DNA from: Chitinophagaceae bacterium
GTDB lineage: Bacteria > Bacteroidota > Bacteroidia > Chitinophagales > Chitinophagaceae
Length of the DNA stretch: 44,174 nt
NCBI GenBank assembly: GCA_016720745.1
Contig: JADKKA010000023.1
Span: forward strand, 1 to 44,174
Reading direction: 5' to 3'
Of the stretch, positions 30,520 to 40,867 are shown in pieces. A program made the position numbers and the translations under genes. The notes below the pieces were generated by a model. It had not been told where the DNA came from and ran no database searches. It saw only the letters and a list, made by a program, of their open reading frames with translations. The stretch's first letter is position 1, and the number at the start of each line of letters is the position of its first letter.

Positions 30520-30696
30520 TTGTTTTGATTGTTAGTTAAGATTTTATTAATTGTTGTTGTGGCTATACTAGTAAGGGGAACTCTTCCGCGTTATAGAGTT
30601 GACCAACTAGTTGCCCAACATTGAAAGTTATTTATTTTTTTGTATATTGCTTTTTTTTTACAGTTAGTTTTTCTTTATTATGCCTTTTTTTTATAA
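30520..30696 (+). CDS. nad1_b: NADH dehydrogenase subunit 1, C-terminal part (split gene)
   Basis: This 58-codon frame has ILVRGTLPRYRVDQLVAQHW, the highly conserved ND1 segment (vRatlPRyRyDqLm.lgWk), followed by a final hydrophobic helix. The long nad1 part at 16669-17484 lacks exactly this. It starts at TTG 30520, five bases after atp9, and ends at TAA 30694-30696, with two UGA-Trp codons. The two products must assemble together in complex I unless the transcripts are joined. Confidence 0.88.
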
Positions 30697-30723
30697 GTCT
30701 TGTAGTTTAAAAAGCTTAAAAAA

Positions 30724-30795
30724 GCCGATATAGCTCAGTGGTAGAGCGCCAGACTGAAAATCTGGAGGTCAGAGGTTCAAATCCTTTTATCGGCA
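30724..30795 (+). tRNA. trnF: tRNA-Phe (anticodon GAA)
   Basis: The acceptor is GCCGATA/TATCGGC, the anticodon stem CCAGA/TCTGG with loop CTGAAAA gives GAA, and the T loop is TTCAAAT. It is a canonical, bacterial-like tRNA. Confidence 0.97.
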
Positions 30796-30827
30796 TAATA
30801 TATAACAACAAAAACCCTATATATGCT

Positions 30828-31694
30828 TTGCTTTGCTTAAAATTAATTGAAAATAAAACTACAAAAACTACAGATACGTGTTTAGTGTCTAAAGTGTTTA
30901 ATTACGCCAGTCTAATCTGGAAAACTAAGATTAAAAAATATTCGCTAAGTATTAAAATAACATCGTTTTTTTCTGACCCTTACGCACATTTAAAAAAAGT
31001 AAATGTTTTTCGCGCTAAAAACAGGCGAAAACTAAAGCAAAAATACCTAAAACATAAAATAAATAAAAAACAAGTGCAAGCATTAGCGTTAGCCAATAGT
31101 TTAAGTCACACAGACACCGCAGATAATTTCTATTTAGGACCTCAACTTGCATTTTTACAAAGTTGATTACTTAGTAAATATGTAGGCGAGCTGATTAATA
31201 TCTATATCGGGTTTTACCCTGATTGAATTTTTTTAAATATGAAAGAGCTTACAGGAAACACAAGATTTAACTTAATTTGTCGTGCTGTCAATAAAAGGCG
31301 CATCTTAGGTTCATTTTACCACGAAAACAAAATGTTATTTCGAAATTGATTTGGCAAATTAACGTACTTAAAAGACCCTAACAGCCTCACTAGTTTAATA
31401 AAAACTGTGATGAGTAAAACGCATCTAAAAAAACACAGAATTTTGTTTTTTATACTAAATAGAGTTATAAAAACATGATTTTTTTATACTCATGAAAAAA
31501 ATCATGTTTTAGGTTATAGTTTTTTTTTTAAGGGAAAACTGGGTAAAAAGGGTAGTGTAAAAAAAACTAAATTTTTTAGAAAATACGGCATTACTAGCTT
31601 TACTAATAAATCAGTACGTGTAAATCACAAAGAATTTTTTGTTATTACAATCACTGGTGTAGTTGGTGGTGGTTTAACAATATACTTTAAGTAA
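30828..31694 (+). CDS. rps3: Ribosomal protein uS3
   Basis: This small-subunit protein lies at the mRNA entry tunnel. The C-terminal domain is recognisable: VLGYSFFFKGKLGKKGSVKK near residue 227 (G..i.isGRlgg), then a basic strand and VITITGVVGGGLTIYFK at the end (the t..G..GikVwI motif). The ~220-residue N-terminal part is basic and diverged. Four UGA-Trp codons are used. The frame stays open back into tRNA-Phe; TTG 30828 is the first good start outside it. Confidence 0.7.
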
Positions 31695-31695
31695 T

Positions 31696-32217
31696 ATGTT
31701 TACGTTAGCAGCACTATACATATTTTTTTATGTGTTGACATTAGCTCAAATTATGTGATTTTGCCAAATGCACAACTTGGCAAAAAATGTAACGCAGATG
31801 AGTTTTACAAATGTTTGAAAAGGTACATCTATTTATATTAGTCGCGGATGAGTGTTAAAGTTTTTAATTATTCAATTATCAGGTCTTCCACCAGTTTTTG
31901 TGTTTTTTATAAAAATAAATCTTATAGCTCTAACCCTTAAATTGTTGTCCCCCTTTTTACAAGTTATTATTTTTATAAATCTTTTACTTAGTATGTTTTT
32001 TTATTTACAAATATTTTCTACGACAAATGCCACACCATCCAAAGAGTTACTTAAGGATCTGCTGCAGGATACTTCAATGGTAGACTCTACAAAATGATCT
32101 TATAACAAAAATAAATACAATTTTTACTTATTTTTTACTTCAACGCTTTTTTTCAGCTTGTTTAGTTTTATATTTTTTTTTGATTTATTCGTGATCATCA
32201 ATGCATTTTTATACTAG
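31696..32217 (+). CDS. nad2_b: NADH dehydrogenase subunit 2, C-terminal part (split gene)
   Basis: The 173-residue membrane protein starts at ATG 31696. It opens with a helix (ALYIFFYVLTLAQIMWF) that fits ND2 (.FYl..Y.lm..gaf). Near residue 53, KFLIIQLSGLPPVFVFFIKI matches the ND2/NuoN segment LlSLaGiPP..GF..K. Two more helices follow. This is what the nad2 piece at 28039-29007 lacks, so nad2 is also split. The two pieces are separated by about 2.7 kb with seven genes between them. Stop is TAG 32215-32217. Confidence 0.75.
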
Positions 32218-32223
32218 TAGAGC

Positions 32224-32640
32224 TTGGCAACTCTTAACCAAAAAGTTCGATGATCAACTAACGTTTACTATTACAAGTGAAGACGACCTAAACTATTAGG
32301 ATCCCCTCAGCGTAAAGGAATTGTATTACGCTTAAGGATTTGTACACCAAGAAAACCTAACTCTGCTAGAAGACCTGTTGTTAAAGCAAAATTATCTTCT
32401 AGAAAAAAAGCGTTAGCTCACATACCTGGTAAAGGTCATAACCTACGTAAACACTCGAGAGTTTTAATATGTGGTGTTGGGGCTCGTGATCTTCCTGTTG
32501 TAAACTACACGTGCTTGCGTGGTGTTTACGATTTTTCCCCGTTATTTACTAAACGTAGAAGGCGCTCCATATATGGAGTAAAACAAATACCGGAATTAAA
32601 AACACATGTCAGGCGAAGATTCAGAAAACTAACAGATTAG
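32224..32640 (+). CDS. rps12: Ribosomal protein uS12
   Basis: This decoding-site protein has 138 residues. SPQRKGIVLRLRICTPRKPN followed by SARRP (the TPKKPNSA motif) lies near residue 28. HIPGKGHNLRKHSRVLICGV and GARDLPVVNYTCLRGVYDF follow, matching the universal uS12 sequence. The N-terminus LATLNQKVR fits the family, so TTG 32224 is the likely start. Its TAG stop shares a base with the GTG of nad10. Confidence 0.96.
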
Positions 32641-33104
32641 TGTTACAGGTACAAGCTATTAAAGGCAAAGCAGTCAGTCTTATTAACTGAGCTAGGCACG
32701 GGTCTTTTTACCCCTTAACTTTTGGTTTGGCTTGCTGTGCTGTGGAGATGATGCATGCCACGGTTAGTCGTTATGATTTTGATAGGTTCGGTGTTATTTT
32801 TCGTGCAACACCTAGACAAGCAGATTTAATTATTGTAGCGGGTACTTTGACCTATAAAATGGCACCTGCTTTGCGACGTATATACGAGCAAGTTAACAAC
32901 CCTCGCTGAGTTTTGTCTATGGGTAGTTGTGCAAATGGTGGTGGATATTATCATTTTTCAAATAGTGTAGTAAAGGGGTGTAATAAAATTATTCCTGTAG
33001 ATATTTATGTGCCAGGATGCCCTCCCACAGCTGAAGCTTTGTTTTACGGTGTTTTAAACTTACAAAAATTATTATTGGTAGATTTTTATGATTCGTTCAC
33101 GTAA
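32640..33104 (+). CDS. nad10: NADH dehydrogenase subunit 10 (PSST/NuoB)
   Basis: This complex I subunit binds iron-sulphur cluster N2, next to the quinone site. The 154-residue protein has all four ligands: FGLACCAVEMMHATVSRYDF near residue 29 (two adjacent Cys), SMGSCANGGGYYHF near 93, and VPGCPPTAEALFYGVLNL near 125. NWARHG.FYPLT upstream matches the family start. GTG 32640 overlaps the rps12 stop by one base. Stop is TAA 33102-33104. Confidence 0.95.
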
Positions 33105-33189
33105 ACCACGTAAACATGTTATTATTAGATTGCGTCAAAAAAATAAAAGACGAGCTAACTATTCTTTTACTAAGGGTGGGGTTTTATAA
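33088..33189 (+). CDS. Very small basic ORF, 33 aa
   Basis: ATG 33088 lies inside the end of nad10 and the frame ends at TAA 33187-33189, three bases before rpl2. The peptide is very basic (MIRSRKPRKHVIIRLRQKNK at its start), like a small ribosomal protein. No family is recognised. Confidence 0.35.
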   Translation: MIRSRKPRKHVIIRLRQKNKRRANYSFTKGGVL

Positions 33190-33192
33190 ATA

Positions 33193-33966
33193 ATGTTACT
33201 AGTAAGTTATCATCCAACAACAAGTACAAAACGATGAAAAAAATCTATAGTTGTTTGACATCCTAAAAATAGGGTAATCTCACATTTTTTAAAGTTTAAA
33301 ACACATCACAAAAAAACATTAAAAGGGCGTGTTGCCATACATGGAACACGTCGTATGTATAAAACTCCACTTTGGGAGTTGTTTATTGCAAAACCTCTAC
33401 AAGTTTTTTTTGTTGCAGTTAGTCATTATTTTAGTGTTAGACCTTTACGAGAGTTTTTTTTAGGAAAAACTATTTTTAACAATTACAAACTATTTCCTTT
33501 TACAGAAGGTATAACACCAGGTTTTAAGTTGCTGGCCCCCGGTTCTCTTTTTCTAAGATTATCTAATTTCGCGTCTCAACTTTTGAAGTTAAAATCTGTG
33601 CCTCTTAATAGTATTATAAGCTTTGTATACAATGTCAAGAATACAAAAATGACATTTGCTAAAAGCTCTGGTTGTAGCGCAATTAGAAGAAAAAACATTA
33701 AAAAAACAAAACTAGTTTATGTCCAACTTCCCTCACAAAAATTAATTGTGCTAAGCCCCGAAACTTATTGTGTACTAGCCCCCAGCAATAATTTACATTT
33801 AGACCGAATTGTGGAGGGGAAGTGAGGGTCCTTTCCTAGATGTACTAAAAATATAAATGTTCGGGGTGTAGCTAAAAACCCTGTGGATCACCCTAATGGG
33901 GGACGAACCAAGGCTAAGCAACCTGAGCTTAGCCCTTGGGGTTGAATAGCAAAAAATTCTAAATAA
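33193..33966 (+). CDS. rpl2: Ribosomal protein uL2
   Basis: The 257-residue protein is a core large-subunit component at the peptidyl-transferase centre. Its C-terminus is diagnostic: VRGVAKNPVDHPNGGRTKAK, with the conserved His-Pro-His/Asn-Gly-Gly loop, then SPWGWIAKNSK. The N-terminal half is diverged (HKKTLKGRVAIHGTRRMYKT near residue 46). UGA-Trp occurs in several places. ATG 33193 starts it; TAA 33964-33966 overlaps the ATG of rps19. Confidence 0.93.
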
Positions 33967-34235
33967 TGTCACGTGTAACGTGAAAATTTTCTGTAGTAAC
34001 CATAAACGATCTTCAAATTTTTTTTAAAAAAACTAACCCCAGTTATCGTGTGAATGTTGATAGTTATCGCAGCAAAACCATAAATAACTGAAATAAAAAT
34101 CGTAACTATACTATACCGCAAGGAAAAACAAATATTACTGTTTGGGTAGACGACTATAGTGTCGGTAAAAAATTAGGCATGTTTTCAAAAACGAGAAAAC
34201 CGTTTTTCTTTAGATCAAAGCGCCGTAAAAAGTAA
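33966..34235 (+). CDS. rps19: Ribosomal protein uS19
   Basis: The 89-residue protein ends with VGKKLGMFSKTRKPFFFR, matching the uS19 motif (mvGhklGEFapTR). SRVTWKF at the start fits SRS.WK. The order rpl2-rps19 is as in the bacterial S10 operon. Stop/start junctions on both sides overlap by one base (TAATG). Confidence 0.9.
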
Positions 34236-34954
34236 TGTTACGAGTAATATTTTTATTTTCGTACAAAAAATCCAAAAAAAATACAACCACTAGTATAGTA
34301 TTAAATAGCTTTTTTGAATCAACTACATTACAACCTTTTAGTAAAATTATTTTACAAAGTAAAGAGTTACAAAGTTATTTTTTTTCAGTCTTTTACGCTC
34401 AAAAAGAGCAAAGAGAGGTAGCTAACTGCGTATTAAAAGACATGTTACATTTGGTGTGTATGTGGCGACATATTCGGGGTTACCCTCAAGGTGGCAATAC
34501 AACACACACAAATGCTAATTCTTCTCGTAAAAATAAGTTATTACTAAATTTTCGAATAAATCAATTTTACAAGATGTTTGGTCAAAAAAAAAGAAATATC
34601 TACCCTACTTTAGTAAAAGCAGAATATAATAATAGATTGTGGCATTATAACTGACAAGAGGAGTGGCTTTACGCAACGCGTTTTGCCATAAGAATGTTAA
34701 TTAGTGGTCCAAAAGCGGGTGGTTTTAACCCAGCAGTTCTTGCATCTAACCAAACTAACGGTTATCCCAGAGTTGGTAAAGCAGCAAAAATTGGTAAGGC
34801 TAAAAAATTGGTAAAAATGTTTACAATCGGTGTCCCTCTACTATTTGCTCGATATATTTATATGCCAAGACCTCCTAGAGATTTTCCGAAAATAATACTA
34901 AAAGATGAAGTTAACAAAAAATTAGGGCGCAAGCTTAGGCGACAAGAGCGTTAG
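34235..34954 (+). CDS. rps13: Ribosomal protein uS13 with C-terminal extension
   Basis: The uS13 signature is HIRGYPQGGNTTHTNANSSR near residue 70 (lRGLp.rGqrT.tNaRtr), followed by Lys-rich residues. An extra ~110 residues follow a UGA-Trp (34652-34654): AIRMLISGPKAGGFNPAV and a basic tail ending KLGRKLRRQER. Overall 239 residues, about twice the bacterial length. Both junctions overlap neighbouring genes by a single base, implying coupled translation. Confidence 0.8.
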
Positions 34955-36276
34955 TGTCTGCGGCAGGTAAATTACCCTTAGTTACTACGATATCACTTAA
35001 ATTAAAACTTCTTAGTTTATTAAGATTTAATAAAATTTTAGTTTATGCCAAAAAGTTAAAAACATTTAAAACGCGTAAAATAAAGTATAGACGTAAGCTA
35101 AAAGGTTTTTTTTGGCGGATTAGGCCTGAAATTTATAATAGTAGGGTGGGTAATTTTGAAATACCCCGGTTAGCGTTTATAACAAGTACGCTTCAGGCTA
35201 CCCTTATGTATCGTTGGAAAAAAAAACTCTTTATCAAACGAAAACCCAAAGGTCTTTTTAGAAAAGCGCGAATTAAAGCCTTAAGAAAAGCAAGGGCTAT
35301 AAAGTCTAAACCTAAAAGATTTAAAAATAAACGAGCTAAAAATTATTTTTTTAGAGGCTTAATAAAACGTTTTAAAAATTCTTTTTATATGTTTAGGAAG
35401 TTCTTAAAAAAGTGTTTACGAGGTCTAATGTATTTTATCGCTCCTAGTCAAAATTATTTAAAAAAATCCAGGCCGTCGTTAAATTTTTCACTTTTAAACA
35501 GAACACACATGAACCTAAAAACCTTAAAGAAAAAGTTTATTGGTTTTTTATATAAACGCCCGAAGGCGGTATTATTAAAGTATATAAAATATATTGACAC
35601 AGAGCCGCAACCGTTTGAAGAAGATTTTGAAAAGAAAAGAAGAACTATTTTTACTAACTTACATAGGCAATATATTTGAAAACTTCGTTGCGCAAGGTAT
35701 GTTCATTGAGATCTTCGAACGTTGGGAAAATTAACCGAATGAAGATACCAAAAACTTTTAGGGGTTGAAGTGTATTCGTTACATAGAATTAAGTGAACAC
35801 AGTTTTTAGTCTATATTTTTATAAGATGTTTTTGTTTTGCAATTTCGTGAAAGCTTTCAAAGTCTGTATTAGTCGATAGCCCACAAGTATATAATGGCAA
35901 AGAGTTGTTTGAAGACACATATGTGGAGAAGGGAGATATAGTAGAGCTCCCGTTTGGTTCAGCTATTGTACGGGCTAGGCGTAGCTACAAAGCTTATTTT
36001 CGTCGTTTAGTTGGTCGTGCAAAAAAAATCAGTTATCGTTCTTATTTGATAAGAACTAAACAGCTAAAACACGCTAAAAATTATATTACTGTACCAAAAG
36101 CTTTTAAAAAACTACCAATTGGACTAAAACGATTTGGGAAATTAGTAAATCACGAGTTAATCACAAACGCTATAGCTTTTATAAAACGTTTACCTAAATT
36201 AGGTCACGATATAACTTCTAAACTAAATTTGACCAGTGTTTTAGCACTACAAGCGTGAAGATATCGGTTTGATTAA
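34954..36276 (+). CDS. rps4: Ribosomal protein uS4, long ciliate form
   Basis: A 440-residue, very basic protein starts at GTG 34954 overlapping the rps13 stop. The first ~230 residues are Lys/Arg-rich with no clear domain. Then CARYVHWDLRTLGKLTEWRY near residue 245 and, near 308, VDSPQVYNGKELFEDTYVEK followed by GDIVELPFG, which resembles the S4 RNA-binding domain (HghilVNg...v..GD.i.v). Many UGA-Trp codons are needed. The S4 match is moderate. Confidence 0.6.
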
Positions 36277-37534
36277 TACGATTAATCGTAGTTTATTTTA
36301 CACCTGAAATTCAGTTAAAAAACAGCTAAATAAGTCTAAGTCTATTATTATAAATTTTGGACCTCAGCATCCTGCGGCACACGGGGTGTTGCGACTTATT
36401 TTGCAGCTTAATTCCGAATTAAACCAAAGGGCTGACGTGCATATTGGTTTACTACATCGAGGGACTGAGTATTTAATATCTACTAAACACTATATAAAAT
36501 CTATTCCATACTTTGATAGACTAGATTATGTTTCTATGATGGCGCAGGAACATGCCTTTTGTTTAGCAATTGAGCGTTTAAGCGGTAATAGTATGGTCTC
36601 TGTTTCTACTAATTTTGTAAGAATACTTTTTGACGAATTGACAAGAATTTTAAATCATATGCTAGCTATTGCTTGTCATGCATTAGATATAGGTAGCATG
36701 TCATCTATTTTTTGAGCTTTTGAGGAGAGAGAAAAGATAATGGAATTTTATGAAAGGGTGTGTGGTGCTAGAATGCACGCTGCATTTCATAGACCAGTCG
36801 ACCAGTTTAATTTTTTTATTGATAAACAATTAATCGCAGATATTTTACAATTTACCAAAAACTGTTATATAACTTTAAACGAAATGCATAACGTTTTATC
36901 ATACAATAAAATATGACGTCAGCGTTTGATTAACATTGGTGTTTTAACTATCGAGGATTGTAAAAACTACAGCTTAACTGGTGTAATGGCAAGAAGTGCG
37001 GGGATTAAACGCGATCTTAGACTAGCGCGAACAAATTGTTACAGCGGCTACAATATGATAAATTTACGTAGTTTTTGTGGTGTTAACGGTGATTCCTATG
37101 ATCGTTTTTTGATAAGAATGTTAGAAATGGGCGAAAGTTTAAATATTGTTAGCTTTATAGGTAAACAGTTATTAGATAATTACTTAAGTTCAGGTTCTAC
37201 ACAAATTACTAGCTTGAATGTAACTAAATTTTTTGGAAAACAAAAAAAAAATTCTTACGTTTCTATGGAGGAATTAATTAGGCACTTTGTGGTGTGACAT
37301 ACCGGTTTTTATGTAAAAAAAAACACTACTGTTTCTTACATAGAGTCGCCTAAAGGAGAGTTTGGTGTTATTCTTACATCAGACAACACAAATAAACCTT
37401 TACGTTGTAAGATTAGGTCACCTGGGTACTTTAACTTGCAAGCTTTACCAAAACTTAGTAAGGGTCATTATTTAGGTGATTTAGCTGCTTTAATAGGTAC
37501 AATCGATATTGTTTTTGGCGAAGTTGATCGTTAA
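36269..37534 (+). CDS. nad7: NADH dehydrogenase subunit 7 (49-kDa, NuoD)
   Basis: This complex I subunit forms the quinone-binding pocket. The 421-residue protein has NFGPQHPAAHGVLRLILQLN near residue 29, the universal N-terminal loop, then HIGLLHRGTEYL, YFDRLDYVSMMAQEHAFCLA and SLTGVMARSAGIKRDLR. The C-terminus IGTIDIVFGEVDR ends in the family's D.VfgevDR. TTG 36269 is the first start, overlapping rps4 by eight bases; conserved sequence begins only ~28 residues later. Stop is TAA 37532-37534. Confidence 0.95.
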
Positions 37535-37582
37535 TAACATTAAATTCTAGACAAAGTAGATAAACAATTACGCGTACCACGC

Positions 37583-39438
37583 CCTGTAGAGTAACGTGTT
37601 AGCGCTATGCTTCACTTTAATAGACCACATCGCGTCTTTACAGGATATTTAACTAATAATCTAATATTATTAGTATCCAAGCACCTTACACACAAAATTA
37701 AATGACTGTTTATTAGTGATTATTAAGTTTGGAAAACCGAATGATTTACATGTAACACCCGTCCTGTAGAGTAACGTGTTAGCGCTATGCTTCACTTTAA
37801 TAGACCACATCGCGTCTTTACAGGATATTTAACTAATAATTTAATATTACTAGTAGCCAAGCACCTTACACACAAAATTAGATAACTGTTTATTAGTGAT
37901 TATTAAGTTTGGAAAACCGAATGATTTACATGTAACACCCGTCCTGTAGAGTAACGTGTTAGCGCTATGCTTCACTTTAATAGACCACATCGCGTCTTTA
38001 CAGGATATTTAACTAATAATTTAATATTACTAGTAGCCACACACTTTACACACAAATTAGATAACTGTTTATTAGTGATTGTAAAATCCCGAAAACTAGA
38101 CGATTGCATGTAACTTTCACACTGTAGAGTAACGTGGCAGCGCTATGTTTCACTTTAATAGACCACGTCACGTCTCTACAGGATATTTAACTAATAATCT
38201 AATATTATTAGTATCCAAGCACCTTACACACAAAATTAAATGACTGTTTATTAGTGATTATTAAGTTTGGAAAACCGAATGATTTACATGTAACACCCGT
38301 CCTGTAGAGTAACGTGTTAGCGCTATGCTTCACTTTAATAGACCACATCGCGTCTTTACAGGATATTTAACTAATAATTTAATATTACTAGTAGCCACAC
38401 ACCTTACACACAAAATTAGATAACTGTTTATTAGTGATTGTAAAATCCCGAAAACTAGACGATTGCATGTAACTTTCACACTGTAGAGTAACGTGGCAGC
38501 GCTATGTTTCACTTTAATAGACCACGTCACGTCTCTACAGGATATTTAACTAATAATCTAATATTATTAGTATCCAAGCACCTTACACACAAAATTAAAT
38601 GACTGTTTATTAGTGATTATTAAGTTTGGAAAACCGAATGATTTACATGTAACACCCGTCCTGTAGAGTAACGTGTTAGCGCTATGCTTCACTTTAATAG
38701 ACCACATCGCGTCTTTACAGGATATTTAACTAATAATTTAATATTACTAGTAGCCACACACTTTACACACAAATTAGATAACTGTTTATTAGTGATTGTA
38801 AAACCCCGAAAACTAGACGATTGCATGTAACTTTCATACTGTAGAGTAACGTGGCAGCGCTATGTTTCACTTTAATAGACCACGTCACGTCTCTACAGGA
38901 TATTTAACTAATAATCTAATATTATTAGTATCCAAGCACCTTACACACAAAATTAAATGACTGTTTATTAGTGATTATTAAGTTTGGAAAACCGAATGAT
39001 TTACATGTAACACCCGTCCTGTAGAGTAACGTGTTAGCGCTATGCTTCACTTTAATAGACCACATCGCGTCTTTACAGGATATTTAACTAATAATTTAAT
39101 ATTACTAGTAGCCACACACCTTACACACAAAATTAGATAACTGTTTACTAGTGATTGTAAAATCCCGAAAACTAGACGATTGCATGTAACTTTCACACTG
39201 TAGAGTAACGTGGCAGCGCTATGTTTCACTTTAATAGACCACGTCACGTCTCTACAGGATATTTAACTAATAATCTAATATTATTAGTATCCAAGCACCT
39301 TACACACAAAATTAAATGACTGTTTATTAGTGATTATTAAGTTTGGAAAACCGAATGATTTACATGTAACACCCGTCCTGTAGAGTAACGTGTTAGCGCT
39401 ATGCTTCACTTTAATAGACCACATCGCGTCTTTACAGG
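37583..39438 (+). repeat. Tandem array of ~180-bp units, two unit types
   Basis: Eleven units begin at 37583, 37763, 37943, 38121, 38301, 38480, 38660, 38838, 39018, 39197 and 39377; the last is cut after ~61 bp. Spacings are 178-180. Type A has CCTGTAGAGTAACGTGTTAG and type B has ACTGTAGAGTAACGTGGCAG. Their order is A A A B A B A B A B A, so most of the array is an A-B dimer of ~358 bp. Each unit contains inverted repeats: CCTGTAGAG...CTTTACAGG (about 62 bp span) and ACTAATAAT...ATTATTAGT. There is no coding sequence. The array could be a replication or transcription control region. Confidence 0.95.
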
Positions 39439-39533
39439 TTTTGTCTCGGCAAAATAAATTTATTAGATATTCAAAACTACCTGCAATTTTTATTTTTAGA
39501 AGAATATATATAATTAATTTTGGTCGCTGTGGG

Positions 39534-39842
39534 ATGATACGTCGGAATAAACATTTAAATAAGCACTTAATGCGTTATATTTTGTGAAAGCCATCTGTTT
39601 TATCGAAAAAATTAAGGCTAAGCTATTTAACAAATTATCAAATAAAACCAAAAGAGCGATTTAGCTTTATATTGCAGCAATTTTACGTTAATAGTCAACA
39701 CAGGTTTTACTCTTCCCAAAACAAATTACAGTGTTTTTTATCTTATAGTTTTTCGGTTCCTAGTAGAAAAGTTGGTGTTTCTCGTTTTTATATTAACAAG
39801 GGTGTAGAAAGATTAATTTTTGGTGGTTATCAAAAACAATAA
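39534..39842 (+). CDS. rps14: Ribosomal protein uS14
   Basis: The 102-residue protein starts at ATG 39534, about 95 bases after the tandem array. The C-terminal half fits uS14: SSQNKLQCFLSYSFSVPSRK near residue 63, then VGVSRFYINKGVERLIFGGY (nrC..tGRprg..r.f.lsR...re....g.i.G). Only one Cys of the zinc site type is present, as in mitochondrial forms. The frame is open further upstream into the array, so a longer N-terminus is possible. Confidence 0.8.
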
Positions 39843-39854
39843 AAATTTACAGGG

Positions 39855-40391
39855 TTGCTACGTAACAGTATAGTAAATTATTATAATCAAGCAGAAGGTT
39901 GTTATATTGCGTACAATCAAATTTTTTGAAAATTTAATACTAACAATGCAAACTTGGTGCTGAGTTCTCCATTAAAAGACAATTTTGATATTTTAAACTG
40001 CTGTAATAGTTTTTACAGAAAAACTATAATAAATCCACGTAAATTATTTAATGTCTACAGGGAGTTGTTTGTCACACAGTGGACGAGAATAGCCTTTAGG
40101 GGTAAAAGTTATAGGGTAAAATGTTTTAAAAAATTAAGAAAGTTTACGTTTAATTTTGGTTATTCACACTGAAGTAAATTTATTGCTAATAGTGCCTGAA
40201 CTATGCATCGTCGTAGAAGACAAAATTACCTTGTATTTACGTATAACCTAGAAGATATGCAGTTTTTTAAAAGACAATTGCCTTATGTGCGTTTCTATAA
40301 TTGTTACACAATGCGAGGTTTAAGATTAAAAAAACAACCAATAATTAGAAGATTCGGAAAAATTTCGCAACATATTTCTATTTTACATTAG
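39855..40391 (+). CDS. rpl6: Ribosomal protein uL6
   Basis: The 178-residue protein contains WTRIAFRGKSYRVKCFKKLR near residue 75 and FTFNFGYSHW, matching the uL6 core (L.i.GvGYra...g..l.l.lGySH). The C-terminus FYNCYTMRGLRLKKQPIIRR corresponds to Y.gkGIr...e...kk. The order rps14-rpl6 recalls the bacterial spc operon. It starts with TTG 39855 (no ATG near) and uses UGA-Trp. Stop is TAG 40389-40391. Confidence 0.82.
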
Positions 40392-40403
40392 GTTAGGCCC
40401 CCC

Positions 40404-40808
40404 GTGGGACAAGTAAGCCTGCCGCGTTTAGAGAAATTAAATAGTACAATGTATCACCAATCATCTAATTATAATACAGTTGAACGTTGAATGAGTATAA
40501 AATTCGGCGTTATTGTTAGGTTTTTTATAAATATTGTTTTTTTTTTTCGCGTAGGTATTTTTGGTTGCAACTGGACCAAAGATACGGCCAATGTTATGTC
40601 AAAAACAAGTTACTCTAAACAGTCCGTTAGGCTAACTTATCTAGAAAAATTACGAAAATTAAAAATGGATACCATACCCTACTACTATGAGGTTGCTTCT
40701 TACTTATTTCAAATGTTTAATAAATATAAGGCGCTTAGTCTTTATTGCACAAGATTTAAACAAATATTATTTTTTAAAAAATATAGAATAACGTATAATA
40801 AAGAATAA
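40404..40808 (+). CDS. Hypothetical basic protein, 134 aa
   Basis: The frame starts at GTG 40404 (or ATG 40449) and ends at TAA 40806-40808. It continues in the same frame as rpl6 after its TAG. One hydrophobic stretch (VIVRFFINIVFFFRVGIF near residue 34) is followed by a basic, Tyr-rich C-terminal half. One UGA-Trp is used. I do not recognise it. A short GC-rich stretch (GGCCCCCCGTGGGAC) at the start is unusual for this genome. Confidence 0.5.
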
Positions 40809-40867
40809 CAAACTTTATGGGGTTGTTTATTAGCGGAAACATTTAAGTAACATAACCGCAAACTTAG

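Noticed and set aside
30738..30827. rps3 start inside tRNA-Phe
   Set aside because: The frame is open through the tRNA by chance, so a start after the tRNA (TTG 30828) was chosen.
38330..39247. Two near-identical minus-strand ORFs of 66 codons in the tandem array
   Set aside because: They arise from the repeat unit being stop-free in one reverse frame. They recur with the unit and have no coding character.
37583..39438. CRISPR-like reading of the array
   Set aside because: Whole ~180-bp units are repeated head to tail. There are no short repeats with unique spacers and no cas genes, and the setting is mitochondrial.
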